From positions 1-62,996 of the forward strand of contig CAJXDP010000004.1 of the NCBI GenBank assembly GCA_913052445.1: DNA of 62,996 nt, written 5' to 3'. The translations under genes and the position numbers were made by a program. The notes under the pieces were generated by a model. The model worked only from the letters and a program-made list of their open reading frames with translations. It ran no database searches and was not told where the DNA came from. The first letter of the stretch is position 1. Each line of letters starts with the position of its first letter. Shown here in pieces: positions 6,316-15,740 of the stretch. Origin of the DNA: an uncultured Formosa sp. Lineage in GTDB: Bacteria; Bacteroidota; Bacteroidia; Flavobacteriales; Flavobacteriaceae.

Positions 6316-8502
6316 ATGTCCACACTTAGATTCCATGCTATCAAGCAATCCTTAGATCGTCTTCCAATATCAGTTACTGCTGAATCAAAGCAATCAGAAA
6401 TATTCGGTGCCAATGTTTTTGGATTCAAAACAATGCGACAATTTTTGACCAAAGAAGCTTTTAACAGCCTTATGAGGGCTATTGACAAAGGAGATAAGAT
6501 TAACCGCTCTATAGCTGATCAAATTGCTTCATCAATGAAAGAGTGGGCGATGGGTAAAGGGGTGACTCATTATACACATTGGTTTCAGCCTTTAACTGGC
6601 GCAACTGCCGAAAAACATGATGCCTTTTTTGAAACTGTTGGTAATGGTGAAGCTTTGGAGCGTTTTGAAGGTAATCAGTTGGTTCAACAAGAGCCAGACG
6701 CTTCTTCTTTTCCAAACGGAGGGATTCGAAATACATTTGAGGCAAGAGGTTATACCGCTTGGGATCCAACCTCTCCAGCTTTTATATACGGCACAACCTT
6801 GTGTATTCCTACAGTTTTTGTGGCTTACACAGGTGAAGCTTTAGATTATAAAACACCACTTTTAAGAGCTTTAAACTCTGTAGATCAAGCGGCCACCGAT
6901 GTGTCTCGATATTTTGATAAATCAGTCAAAAAAGTAACTGCTTCTTTAGGATGGGAACAAGAATATTTTTTAGTAGATAAAGCCTTAGTCGCCTCAAGAC
7001 CTGATATCGAAATGTCTGGAAGAACGCTGTTAGGGCATAGTTCAGCCAAAGATCAGCAGCTAGACGACCACTATTTTGGTACGATTCCTGCACGGGCTTT
7101 AAATTTTATGCGTGAGCTAGAAACAGAGTCTATGTTACTGGGAATCCCCGTAAAAACACGACATAACGAAGTAGCACCTAATCAGTTTGAATTAGCACCA
7201 ATATATGAAGAGGCTAACTTGGCAGTTGACCATAATTCACTTGTAATGGATGTAATGCAGAAAGTAGCAGATCGTCATAATTTTAAAGTTTTATTTCACG
7301 AAAAACCTTTTGCGGGAGTAAATGGCTCTGGTAAGCATAATAATTGGAGTTTAAGTACAGACAAAGGAATAAACTTATTAGCGCCTGGAAAAACTCCAAT
7401 GAGTAATTTGCAGTTTTTAACATTTTTTATAAACACTATCAAAGCAGTACACCGAAATGAAGAGTTATTGCGCGCTTGTATTGCTTCTGCAACCAATGAT
7501 CACCGTTTAGGTGCAAATGAAGCTCCGCCAGCAATTATGTCTGTTTTTATTGGAGCCCAATTAACCAAGGTTCTTCACGAGTTAGAAGGAGTTACTAAAG
7601 GAAAGCTCTCTCCGGAAGAAAAGACAGATTTAAAGTTAAATGTTGTTGGAAAAATTCCAGAAATTTTGTTAGATAACACTGATCGAAACCGAACCTCTCC
7701 ATTTGCTTTCACAGGTAATAAATTTGAGTTTCGTGCCGTAGGTTCAACTGCAAATTGTGCCAATCCAATGACAGTTTTAAACTCTATTGTTGCGCGTCAA
7801 TTAATTGATTTTAAAATAGAAGTTGATACTTTAATATCTAAAAAAGATTTGAAAAAAGATGAAGCTATTTTTAACGTCTTAAGAGAATATATTAAATCCT
7901 CTCGAAATATTCTTTTTGAAGGTAATGGATACGGCGGTGAGTGGGAAAAAGAAGCAGCCAAAAGAGGTTTGAGCAATAAAAAGAATACTCCTGATGCATT
8001 AAAAATTAAGATTGACCCTAAAACCATCGCTCTTTATGAAGGCCTAAATGTGATGAATAAGGTAGAAATTGAAGCACGTTATGATATTGAAATTGAAGAA
8101 TATGTTCATATTCTACAAATAGAAGGTAGAAGCCTAGGGGATATCGCTCGAAATCATGTAATTCCTACTGCGGTTAAATATCAAAATATCTTGATAGATA
8201 ACGTCAAAGGATTGAAGGATATTTACGGAAAAGAATTTAAAAAATATGCAAGCGAGCAATTACTTCTAATTACTGAGATTTCTAAGCGTATTGAGGCTAT
8301 TAATTCAGGAGTAACTAATATGATCAACGAACGCAAAAAGGCTAATTGCATTGAAAATACAACTGAAAAAGCGAGAATTTACTGTTCAAAAGTAAAACCA
8401 CTTTTTGATGATATCAGGTACCACTGTGATAAGCTAGAATTATTAATTGACGATGAATTATGGCCATTGGCTAAGTACCGTGAATTGTTATTTATAAAAT
8501 AA
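6316..8502 (+). CDS. Glutamine synthetase type III
   Basis: The 728-residue length is typical of the large GSIII class common in Bacteroidota and cyanobacteria. It performs the same ATP-dependent reaction as GSII. GSIII landmarks are visible: an N-terminal region with FGANVFG, then GWEQEYFLVD, TRHNEVAPNQFELAP, FHEKPFAGVNGSGKHNNWS and the C-terminal helical extension. It is divergent from GSII and ends at a strong terminator, so it is probably monocistronic. Why both enzymes are kept cannot be read from the sequence; different ammonium affinity or regulation is a reasonable guess. Confidence 0.94.
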   Translation: MSTLRFHAIKQSLDRLPISVTAESKQSEIFGANVFGFKTMRQFLTKEAFNSLMRAIDKGDKINRSIADQIASSMKEWAMGKGVTHYTHWFQPLTGATAEKHDAFFETVGNGEALERFEGNQLVQQEPDASSFPNGGIRNTFEARGYTAWDPTSPAFIYGTTLCIPTVFVAYTGEALDYKTPLLRALNSVDQAATDVSRYFDKSVKKVTASLGWEQEYFLVDKALVASRPDIEMSGRTLLGHSSAKDQQLDDHYFGTIPARALNFMRELETESMLLGIPVKTRHNEVAPNQFELAPIYEEANLAVDHNSLVMDVMQKVADRHNFKVLFHEKPFAGVNGSGKHNNWSLSTDKGINLLAPGKTPMSNLQFLTFFINTIKAVHRNEELLRACIASATNDHRLGANEAPPAIMSVFIGAQLTKVLHELEGVTKGKLSPEEKTDLKLNVVGKIPEILLDNTDRNRTSPFAFTGNKFEFRAVGSTANCANPMTVLNSIVARQLIDFKIEVDTLISKKDLKKDEAIFNVLREYIKSSRNILFEGNGYGGEWEKEAAKRGLSNKKNTPDALKIKIDPKTIALYEGLNVMNKVEIEARYDIEIEEYVHILQIEGRSLGDIARNHVIPTAVKYQNILIDNVKGLKDIYGKEFKKYASEQLLLITEISKRIEAINSGVTNMINERKKANCIENTTEKARIYCSKVKPLFDDIRYHCDKLELLIDDELWPLAKYRELLFIK

Positions 8503-8506
8503 GATT

Positions 8507-8539
8507 AAAAAAGCCCAACTATATAAATTGGGCTTTTTT
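8507..8539 (+). terminator. Terminator after GSIII
   Basis: AAAAAAGCCCAA pairs perfectly with TTGGGCTTTTTT around a 9-base loop, beginning a few bases after the GSIII stop codon. Confidence 0.9.
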
Positions 8540-8564
8540 AATTAAAATAATTTAAATAGTTTAC

Positions 8565-8572
8565 TACTTTTG
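8565..8572 (+). promoter_or_regulatory. -7 box upstream of purM
   Basis: TACTTTTG matches TAnnTTTG and ends 17 bases before the purM ATG. The same octamer precedes prfA and grpE. No convincing -33 partner is present. Confidence 0.5.
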
Positions 8573-8589
8573 CATTACAAATAATTTTT

Positions 8590-9768
8590 ATGGGGAACGA
8601 GATAAGTAGACGCTATGCCCAAAGAGGTGTTTCGGCATCCAAAGAGGATGTACATAAAGCAATTAAGAACATAGATAAAGGGCTGTTTCCTAAAGCCTTT
8701 TGTAAAATTGTGCCAGATCATTTAACAAATGACGATGATTATTGTCTAATAATGCATGCAGATGGCGCAGGCACCAAAAGTTCCTTAGCTTATATGTACT
8801 GGAAGGAAACGGGAAATATTTCTGTTTGGAAGGGGATTGCTCAAGATGCATTAATAATGAATATTGATGATCTATTGTGTGTAGGCGCAACAGATAATAT
8901 TTTGTTATCATCTACAATAGGGCGTAACAAAAATGTAATTACTGCCCCTGTTATTTCTGCAATTATAAACGGTACAGAAGAACTTATTGAAGACTTAAAA
9001 GGATTTGGAGTCACGATTCACTCCACCGGAGGGGAAACTGCAGACGTAGGTGATTTAGTAAGGACCATCATAGTTGATTCTACAGTAACTGTACGAATGC
9101 CTCGAAACAAAGTAATAGATAATGCAAATATTCAAGCTGGGGATGTTATCGTAGGCTTGGCTTCTTTTGGCCAAGCTTCTTATGAAAAGTCTTACAATGG
9201 AGGTATGGGCAGTAATGGCCTAACATCTGCTAGACATGATGTATTTGGAAGTTATTTATCTTCCAAATATCCTGAGAGTTTTGATGCAGCTATCCCTGAA
9301 GAACTAGTATACTCTGGACAAATGAAATTAACTGATCCCGTTGAAGGATCTCCTATAGACGCTGGGCAACTAGTGTTATCTCCTACACGTACTTATGCTC
9401 CGATTATTAAGTCGATTTTAGAGTCATATGATGCAAATTCTATTCATGGAATGGTTCATTGTAGTGGGGGTGCCCAAACTAAAATACTTCATTTTATCGA
9501 TGACTTACATGTTATTAAAGACAATATGTTTGACATTCCACCTTTATTTAAACTTGTACAGTCTCAGTCAGACACAGATTGGAAAGAAATGTATCAAGTC
9601 TTTAACTGTGGACACCGAATGGAGCTCTATGTAAAGCCAGAGATTGCAGATGCTATAATTAAGATATCAAAATCATTTAAAGTAGATGCTCAGATTATTG
9701 GGCGAGTGGAAGCTTCTGAAACCAAAAAGCTAACCATAAAAAGTGAGTTTGGAGTTTTTGAATATTAG
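8590..9768 (+). CDS. purM: Phosphoribosylformylglycinamidine cyclo-ligase (AIR synthetase)
   Basis: It catalyses the ATP-dependent ring closure of FGAM to aminoimidazole ribotide, step five of purine synthesis. The 392-residue chain is the longer Bacteroidota form of PurM. It begins with the YAxRGVS segment and has the ATP/substrate region HADGAGTKSSLAY, an NIDDLLCVGA stretch, STGGETADVGDLVRTI, and the C-terminal HCSGGAQTK and FNCGHRMEL segments. prfA follows after 66 bases with its own promoter, and no other purine genes are adjacent. The start is supported by a -7 box just upstream. Confidence 0.92.
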   Translation: MGNEISRRYAQRGVSASKEDVHKAIKNIDKGLFPKAFCKIVPDHLTNDDDYCLIMHADGAGTKSSLAYMYWKETGNISVWKGIAQDALIMNIDDLLCVGATDNILLSSTIGRNKNVITAPVISAIINGTEELIEDLKGFGVTIHSTGGETADVGDLVRTIIVDSTVTVRMPRNKVIDNANIQAGDVIVGLASFGQASYEKSYNGGMGSNGLTSARHDVFGSYLSSKYPESFDAAIPEELVYSGQMKLTDPVEGSPIDAGQLVLSPTRTYAPIIKSILESYDANSIHGMVHCSGGAQTKILHFIDDLHVIKDNMFDIPPLFKLVQSQSDTDWKEMYQVFNCGHRMELYVKPEIADAIIKISKSFKVDAQIIGRVEASETKKLTIKSEFGVFEY

Positions 9769-9785
9769 CTTTGCTGTTAAGTTCC

Positions 9786-9813
9786 TTTGAATCCATAAAA
9801 AATAGTACTTTTG
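9786..9813 (+). promoter_or_regulatory. Promoter of prfA-pyrF
   Basis: TTTG at 9786-9789, a 16-base spacer and TACTTTTG at 9806-9813 give a near-consensus promoter with a leader of about 17-20 bases before the ATG. Confidence 0.6.
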
Positions 9814-9834
9814 CAACATAATTTTCCAAAGTAG

Positions 9835-10911
9835 ATGTTAGAAAAAATACAGATAGTTAAACAACGTTTTGATGAAGTTAATGACTTGATTATTCAGCCT
9901 GATATTATTTCTGATCAAAAGCGTTATGTACAACTAAATAAAGAATATAAAGACCTTAAAAAAATGGTAGATTTAGGACTCATATACGAGTCTTTAATTT
10001 CTAACATTGAGGAAGCTAAAGAAATTATTGTAGATGGTACGGACCCCGAAATGGTTGAAATGGCCAAAATGCAAATGGAAGAAGCGAAAGCACAAATCCC
10101 TGATTTAGAAGAAGAGATAAAGTTTCTTTTAATCCCAAAAGACCCAGATGATGCTAAAAATATTGTTATGGAAATTAGAGCTGGTGCTGGTGGGGATGAA
10201 GCTAGTATTTTTGCAGGAGACCTTTATCGAATGTATACAAAGTATTGCGAATCTAAAGGCTGGAAGGTAGACGTTGTAGATTTTAATGACGGTACTTCTG
10301 GAGGATTTAAAGAAGTAATTTTTGAAGTTAGTGGTGAGGACGTTTACGGATCCATGAAGTTTGAAGCCGGAGTGCATCGAGTACAAAGAGTTCCTCAAAC
10401 AGAAACACAAGGTAGAGTTCATACTAGCGCCGCCTCCGTAATTGTATTGCCAGAAGCTGAAGAGTTTGATGTCCAATTGGATATGACGGAAGTTAGGATT
10501 GAGCGTACTACGTCGACCGGTCCTGGTGGGCAATCGGTAAATACAACTTATTCAGCTATTAAGTTACACCATGAACCTACGGGAATGATAGTGAGTTGTC
10601 AAGATCAAAAATCATCTCATAAAAATTTAGAAAAAGCCCTCAAAGTGTTAAGGTCTCGTTTATATGAAATGGAATTAGCTAAAAAACAAGCCGCCGATTC
10701 AGAAAAAAGAAAAAGCATGGTATCATCAGGAGATCGTAGTGCTAAAATTAGAACCTATAACTATTCTCAAGGCCGTGTTACAGAGCATCGAATTGGACTA
10801 ACTCTTTATGATTTATCAAACATCATTAATGGAGATATTCAGAAAATAATTACAGAACTAATGTTAGCTGAAAATACTGAAAAATTAAAGGCAGATAACG
10901 CTACAATATAA
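9835..10911 (+). CDS. prfA: Peptide chain release factor 1
   Basis: It recognises UAA and UAG in the ribosomal A site and triggers peptide release. The protein is 358 residues, normal for RF1. The N-terminal helical domain is followed by GAGGDEA (about 117-123). The stop-codon recognition tripeptide is Pro-Gln-Thr at 187-189, inside [18 protein letters not shown], and this PxT form marks RF1 rather than RF2. The GGQ catalytic motif is at 231-233. pyrF begins four bases after the stop, so the two are surely co-transcribed. Confidence 0.96.
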   Translation: MLEKIQIVKQRFDEVNDLIIQPDIISDQKRYVQLNKEYKDLKKMVDLGLIYESLISNIEEAKEIIVDGTDPEMVEMAKMQMEEAKAQIPDLEEEIKFLLIPKDPDDAKNIVMEIRAGAGGDEASIFAGDLYRMYTKYCESKGWKVDVVDFNDGTSGGFKEVIFEVSGEDVYGSMKFEAGVHRVQRVPQTETQGRVHTSAASVIVLPEAEEFDVQLDMTEVRIERTTSTGPGGQSVNTTYSAIKLHHEPTGMIVSCQDQKSSHKNLEKALKVLRSRLYEMELAKKQAADSEKRKSMVSSGDRSAKIRTYNYSQGRVTEHRIGLTLYDLSNIINGDIQKIITELMLAENTEKLKADNATI

Positions 10912-10915
10912 AAAT

Positions 10916-11737
10916 ATGAGGACTGACGAACTTGTTTCTGAAATTAAAAAAAAGAAATCTTTTCTTTGTATTGGACTTGATGTCGATTTAACCAAAGTAC
11001 CAACTCATTTACTAGAACTAGAAGATCCGATTTTCGAATTTAATAAGGCAATTATTAGTGCAACGCATGACTTATGTGTGGCTTACAAACTTAATACAGC
11101 ATTTTACGAAGCATATGGCCTGAAAGGTTGGAAATCTCTTAAAAAAACAATCAGTTATCTTAACACAAATAACCCAAAATTATTTACTATAGCAGATGCC
11201 AAGCGGGGCGATATTGGGAACACCAGTACTATGTACGCAAAAGCATTTTTTGAAGACTTAGCCTTTGATAGTGTAACTGTTGCACCCTATATGGGTAAAG
11301 ATTCTATAGAACCTTTTCTTGAGTTCAAAGAGAAACATACGATTATGCTTGCTTTGACATCTAATGAAGGTGCTTTTGATTTTCAAACACTGAAAACTAA
11401 TGATAAGCCGCTTTATAAAACTGTACTAGAAACTTCTAAAAATTGGAAAAATTCAAAGAATTTGATGTACGTAGTAGGAGCGACTAAAGCCTCTTATTTT
11501 CCTGAAATTAGAAAGATACTTCCAGATAGTTTTTTACTGGTTCCTGGAATTGGTTCTCAAGGTGGAAGTTTAGCTGAGGTTTGTAACTACGGCATGAATC
11601 ATCAAGTAGGTCTTTTAGTAAATTCTTCTAGAGCAATTATTTATGCATCTTCAGGTTCTGATTTTGCAAGCCAAGCTGCTCAAAAAGCAAAAGACTTGCA
11701 GTCTGAAATGTCAATAATATTGACAGACTATTTATAG
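10916..11737 (+). CDS. pyrF: Orotidine 5'-phosphate decarboxylase
   Basis: It decarboxylates OMP to UMP, the last step of de novo pyrimidine synthesis. At 273 residues it is the longer type-2 form. The catalytic Asp-x-Lys-x-x-Asp motif is ADAKRGDIGNT (Asp94, Lys96, Asp99), with a further substrate lysine at about 58 (AYKLNTAFYE) and the phosphate-binding VPGIGSQGG segment toward the end. It is in an operon with prfA. There is no clear terminator after it. Confidence 0.94.
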   Translation: MRTDELVSEIKKKKSFLCIGLDVDLTKVPTHLLELEDPIFEFNKAIISATHDLCVAYKLNTAFYEAYGLKGWKSLKKTISYLNTNNPKLFTIADAKRGDIGNTSTMYAKAFFEDLAFDSVTVAPYMGKDSIEPFLEFKEKHTIMLALTSNEGAFDFQTLKTNDKPLYKTVLETSKNWKNSKNLMYVVGATKASYFPEIRKILPDSFLLVPGIGSQGGSLAEVCNYGMNHQVGLLVNSSRAIIYASSGSDFASQAAQKAKDLQSEMSIILTDYL

Positions 11738-11824
11738 CACATCATTAAATGTTTATTAACTATTTTTTTTGCAATTGAAGAAAATTCAATCCTATATAAA
11801 AAAAGTAATTGTACTTTTATAAGT

Positions 11825-12430
11825 ATGAAATCACTACTCCTCAGTTGTATAGTCGTTTACTTAATCATGTTTATGGGGTGCCAATCACAAAAAAAATCCA
11901 TTGGGTCAAATTCGGAGTTCCAAAAAGTTCAGAATGAATTTTTCAAGGATGCTTCAACATCTCCTTTAAAATCTAAAGATTTAAAGACCTTTGAAGGTCT
12001 TGATTTTTTTCCAATCGATTCCTCTTTTATTGTGAAGGCCAAATTGTTTCGAACTCCTAATACTACTTACTTTGAAATGGAGACAACAACTGAACGTGTT
12101 GCAAAAGAACGTATTTATGGAATTTTATCTTTTATTATTAATAATCAGACTTTTAGCTTAAAAATATATCAAAGTGAATCAGCTATTAATGAAGATGCAG
12201 ACTATTTGTTCCTTCCTTTTTTGGATGACTCAAATGGCGACTCCACTTATGGAGGTGGGCGTTATATTGATTTATCTATTCCTAGCTTCGATACACTAAT
12301 TGTTGATTTTAATAAAGCGTACAATCCTTATTGTGCTTACAATGACAAATATTCCTGCCCCATTGTGCCAAGAGAAAATTATATTCCATTAAAAGTGATA
12401 GCTGGTGTTAAAAGATTTAAAAATCACTAA
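11825..12430 (+). CDS. DUF1684 family lipoprotein
   Basis: The protein has 201 residues. The N-terminal signal ends with MFMGC (Cys19), a lipobox. The body shows the DUF1684 hallmarks: FLDDSNGDSTYGGGRY followed by DFNKAYNPYCAYNDKYSCP and an AGVKRF ending. The biochemical role of this family is unknown to me. Its stop overlaps that of the opposing crcB gene by four bases. Confidence 0.85.
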   Translation: MKSLLLSCIVVYLIMFMGCQSQKKSIGSNSEFQKVQNEFFKDASTSPLKSKDLKTFEGLDFFPIDSSFIVKAKLFRTPNTTYFEMETTTERVAKERIYGILSFIINNQTFSLKIYQSESAINEDADYLFLPFLDDSNGDSTYGGGRYIDLSIPSFDTLIVDFNKAYNPYCAYNDKYSCPIVPRENYIPLKVIAGVKRFKNH

Positions 12431-12798
12431 AAACTTTTTGAAATAACTAGCCCTAAAAACACAGATAGAATTCCAAGACTTATAGAGCCCAAAGTGTAGA
12501 TAGCAAAGCTGGTTAAATCCCCTTCCTTCAGAAATTGTTGGTTTTCGTAAGCAAACGCAGAAAATGTGGTGAATCCTCCGCATAGCCCAGTTACTAACAG
12601 TAGTGTTTGATTCTCAGAAAAGTTACTATTCTTTAAAGCTAAACCCATAAAGACTCCGATCAATAAACTACCAATTATATTGACTGAGAAGGTACCCCAA
12701 GGAAATCCTTTTGAGGTCGCGTTAAAAAAATTTCCAATTGCATACCTAATTGCGCTTCCAATTCCACCTCCCAAAAAGACTAATAAAATATGTTTCAT
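12427..12798 (-). CDS. crcB: Fluoride exporter CrcB/Fluc
   Basis: A 123-residue inner-membrane protein with four helices, the single-domain form that assembles as an antiparallel dimer to leak fluoride out of the cell. Family motifs are GGGIGSAIRY at the start, GTFSVNIIGS with the conserved Asn in helix 2, and GGFTTFSAFAYE, which carries the Phe-box residues and the Na+-site region, in helix 3. I looked for a fluoride riboswitch upstream and saw none. It is convergent with the DUF1684 gene. Confidence 0.93.
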   Translation of the reverse strand: MKHILLVFLGGGIGSAIRYAIGNFFNATSKGFPWGTFSVNIIGSLLIGVFMGLALKNSNFSENQTLLLVTGLCGGFTTFSAFAYENQQFLKEGDLTSFAIYTLGSISLGILSVFLGLVISKSF

Positions 12799-12940
12799 TT
12801 ATTCTTATTTCCGCTAAATTAAAAATACATTATTAAACAAACGACTCAAAATGATTTTTATTAGTTAATCAAAATGCATTATATTGGTGAACACTTTTAA
12901 TATTTATCAAAGAAACCCAATAAACTTAAATCATATACGC

Positions 12941-14992
12941 ATGAAATTATTATTAAAAATAGCATTACCATCCATTATTTTAGTACAATTCCTTTGGTCC
13001 TGTAAGACAGATATTAATACTATAGATGCTTACCCAGAATTTATAAACGTTAGTTCTGAAGAAAGCTTCCCGTTTATGGTGGATCAATTCTCTGATCTTA
13101 AAGTATTACGTTACCAAATTCCAGGATGGGAAAACCTAACAATTAAAGAACAAAAATTAGTTTATTTCCTTACTCAAGCAGGTTTATCAGGACGTGATAT
13201 TATGTGGGATCAAAACTATCGACATAATTTAACGATTCGAACAGCATTAGAGCGCGTTTACACTACTTTTGAAGGAGACAAATCAACTAATGACTGGGTT
13301 GCTTTTGAGGTTTTTTTAAAGCGTATCTGGTTTAGTAACGGAATACATCACCATTACAGTAACGCAAAAATGGTTCCTGAATTTTCATCCGATTATTTAG
13401 TTTCTATTTTAGATGCTACATCAACAACTCTTGTGGGTGATCCTTTTGAGGTTCTTTTTAACGATAAAGATCTTAAAAAAGTAAATCAAGCAAAAGACAC
13501 TGATAATGTAGCAGAGTCAGCAGTTAACTTTTATGGGACAGGCGTTACCAATGCTGATGTGGAAGCTTTTTATGCGAACATAAGTTCTCCAAATCCTGAT
13601 AAGCCATTGTCTCATGGATTAAACTCTCAACTTGTTAAGGTTAATGGGCAAATCCAAGAGCGAGTCTATAAATCTGGAGGTCTTTACGGAGCAGCGATTG
13701 ATGAAATTATTAAATGGTTAGAGTTAGCAGAAGGCGTTGCTGAAAACCAAGCCCAAGGAGATGCACTAGCCCTACTCATTAAATATTACAACACAGGAGA
13801 TCTGCAAACATGGGATGATTATAATGTAGCTTGGACTGCTGCAACAGAAGGGAATATTGATTATATTAATAGTTTTATAGAAGTTTATAATGATCCTTTA
13901 GGATACAGAGGTTCTTATGAAACTATAGTTCAGATAAAAGACTTTGATATGTCCAAAAAAATGGCAGTTTTGTCAGAAAATGCACAATGGTTTGAAGATA
14001 ATTCTCCATTATTTCCAGAGCATAAAAAGAAAAACGTTGTAGGAGTAAGTTACAAAACTGTGAATGTTGCTGGTGAAGCTGGGGATGCATCCCCTACAAC
14101 TCCAATTGGGGTTAACCTTCCAAACGCAAATTGGATACGTGCTTCTGTAGGAAGTAAATCAGTTTCTTTAGGTAATATTACCAATGCTTATAATAATTCA
14201 GGTAGTTCTGGAAGACTTAAAGAATTTGTTCATGATGATAAGGAGTATGAATTAGAGAAATTGTATGGTAAAATTGGTGATAAATTACATACAGCTCTTC
14301 ATGAAGTTGTTGGGCATGCTTCTGGACAGTTAAACCCAGGAGTTGGTGAAACTAAAGAAACTTTAAAAAATTATGCTTCTACTTTAGAAGAAGGTCGAGC
14401 TGACTTAGTAGGTCTGTATTATTTATATAATCCTAAGTTACAAGAATTAGGGTTAGTAAGTGATTGGAAAGGCGTAGGTATGGCTGCATTTGACGGCTAT
14501 ATAAGAAATGGATTAATGACCCAATTGATTCGGTTAAACCTTGGAGATGATGTTGAAGAAGCGCACATGAGAAACCGACAATGGGTAAGTGCTTGGGCTT
14601 ACGAAAAAGGACTTAAGAACAATGTAATTGAAAAAGTCACACGTGATGGAAAAATCTATTTTAATATCACAGATTATGAAAAGTTACACGATTTGTTTGG
14701 ACAATTACTTAGAGAAACTCAGCGAATAAAATCAGAAGGTGATTTTGCTGCCGTACAAGCATTGGTTGAAGATTACGGCGTAAAAGTTGATCAAGCGATA
14801 CATGCCGATGTTTTGGAGCGTAATAAACAATTTACATCTGCGCCGTATGGTGGTTTTGTGAATCCAGTGCTATTACCTAAGACAGATATTGATGGTTCAA
14901 TTATTTCAATCGAAGTTAAGTATGTGAAAAGTTTTGTGGGTCAAATGCTCAACTACTCTCAAAATTATGGTTTTTTACCAGAAGTGAATTAA
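12941..14992 (+). CDS. Dipeptidyl-peptidase III-like metallopeptidase (M49), lipoprotein
   Basis: A zinc exopeptidase that in known members removes dipeptides from N-termini of short peptides. I start it at 12941 (MKLLLKIALPS), because this gives a lipoprotein signal ending FLWSC; an upstream ATG at 12884 would put 19 polar residues before the signal. The zinc motif is HEVVGH at residues 454-459, with the second motif EEGRAD at 483-488, the M49 pair HExxGH and EExRA(E/D). Mature length (about 660) is normal. A bidirectional terminator follows. Database entries for this bacteroidal group are sometimes mislabelled dihydrofolate reductase; nothing here supports that. Confidence 0.88.
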   Translation: MKLLLKIALPSIILVQFLWSCKTDINTIDAYPEFINVSSEESFPFMVDQFSDLKVLRYQIPGWENLTIKEQKLVYFLTQAGLSGRDIMWDQNYRHNLTIRTALERVYTTFEGDKSTNDWVAFEVFLKRIWFSNGIHHHYSNAKMVPEFSSDYLVSILDATSTTLVGDPFEVLFNDKDLKKVNQAKDTDNVAESAVNFYGTGVTNADVEAFYANISSPNPDKPLSHGLNSQLVKVNGQIQERVYKSGGLYGAAIDEIIKWLELAEGVAENQAQGDALALLIKYYNTGDLQTWDDYNVAWTAATEGNIDYINSFIEVYNDPLGYRGSYETIVQIKDFDMSKKMAVLSENAQWFEDNSPLFPEHKKKNVVGVSYKTVNVAGEAGDASPTTPIGVNLPNANWIRASVGSKSVSLGNITNAYNNSGSSGRLKEFVHDDKEYELEKLYGKIGDKLHTALHEVVGHASGQLNPGVGETKETLKNYASTLEEGRADLVGLYYLYNPKLQELGLVSDWKGVGMAAFDGYIRNGLMTQLIRLNLGDDVEEAHMRNRQWVSAWAYEKGLKNNVIEKVTRDGKIYFNITDYEKLHDLFGQLLRETQRIKSEGDFAAVQALVEDYGVKVDQAIHADVLERNKQFTSAPYGGFVNPVLLPKTDIDGSIISIEVKYVKSFVGQMLNYSQNYGFLPEVN

Positions 14993-15012
14993 GTACTCGA
15001 TATTCAAAAATT

Positions 15013-15050
15013 AAAAAAAAAGTCACTTAAAGTTTTGGAAGGTGACTTTT
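15013..15050. terminator. Bidirectional terminator between the M49 peptidase and a small membrane protein
   Basis: AAAAAGTCAC and GTGACTTTTT form the stem around a 15-base loop, with an A-run before and T's after. The stop codon of the minus-strand gene begins right after the T-run. Confidence 0.75.
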
Positions 15051-15239
15051 TTAATACCCTAAAATAAATTTTATTGCTGCGATACCTGATATAAAACCTA
15101 TAAATGCTAACAAAATCCATAAACTCCCTTTATAGTATTTTTTGTGAAGATTGAAATCTTTGCGATAGGCGTAAATAAGAACGCAAATGAAACTAATAGC
15201 AAATAGGATTCCGAAAATTAGTTGTCCTTGGCTGAACAT
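15051..15239 (-). CDS. Small conserved flavobacterial two-helix membrane protein
   Basis: I place the start at 15239, giving 62 residues beginning MFSQGQLIFG; a longer frame from 15296 adds a poorly supported N-terminus. Two hydrophobic helices (about residues 5-22 and 40-60) flank a basic loop, YRKDFNLHKKYYKG. I recall similar short proteins as conserved hypotheticals in Flavobacteriaceae, with no known function. It stands alone, facing the M49 peptidase. Confidence 0.6.
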   Translation of the reverse strand: MFSQGQLIFGILFAISFICVLIYAYRKDFNLHKKYYKGSLWILLAFIGFISGIAAIKFILGY

Positions 15240-15351
15240 AATTATGTATTTTAGGCTTATAAATCGATCAAATTTAATTAAAATTAGGTAAAACACAACA
15301 AGATTAACAATTCTTATTTTAGAGCTAAAAACACATTAAAAGATTCCAACT

Positions 15352-15738
15352 ATGAAAGATAAAATAAAAGCAGTTCAAGCATTTCATGAAGCTTTTAAAA
15401 TTGGGTATAGAGACTCCTTAAAAGCAGATTTAGGTTTGGCCAAAAACACCCTTCGTTTTGATTTGATGAAAGAAGAAAATGAAGAGTATCTAGAAGCGGC
15501 TAACAATAATGATATGGTTGAAGTTGCTGATGCTTTAGGTGACATGCTTTATATTCTTTGTGGGACTATCATAGAGCACGGCATGCAGCATAAGATAGAA
15601 ACTGTCTTTGAAGAAATTCAAAGAAGTAATATGAGTAAGTTAGGTAAAGATGGACTACCGATATTTAGAGAAGATGGAAAAGTACTAAAAGGTCCAAATT
15701 ATTTTAAACCAGATATCAAAATGATTTTAGAATCTTAA
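15352..15738 (+). CDS. MazG/HisE-like nucleotide pyrophosphohydrolase
   Basis: A 128-residue all-alpha NTP pyrophosphatase-fold protein. The metal-binding motif is split over two helices: EENEEYLEA (about 41-49) and EVADALGDMLY (57-67), i.e. ExxE followed by ExxD and a further Asp. The family hydrolyses nucleotides or phosphoribosyl-ATP between the alpha and beta phosphates. No histidine genes are nearby, so a house-cleaning role on non-canonical nucleotides is more likely than HisE. It converges on ilvE with two bases between. Confidence 0.8.
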   Translation: MKDKIKAVQAFHEAFKIGYRDSLKADLGLAKNTLRFDLMKEENEEYLEAANNNDMVEVADALGDMLYILCGTIIEHGMQHKIETVFEEIQRSNMSKLGKDGLPIFREDGKVLKGPNYFKPDIKMILES

Positions 15739-15740
15739 TT

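Noticed and set aside
10129-10533. Long antisense frame within prfA
   Set aside because: It is the shadow of a highly conserved RF1 sequence and resembles nothing on its own.
12799-12900. Possible fluoride riboswitch before crcB
   Set aside because: I saw neither the conserved GGxGAUGG-like element nor a pseudoknot layout; the stretch is plain AT-rich DNA.
12884-12940. Upstream ATG of the M49 peptidase
   Set aside because: It would place 19 polar residues before a clear lipoprotein signal peptide that starts at 12941.
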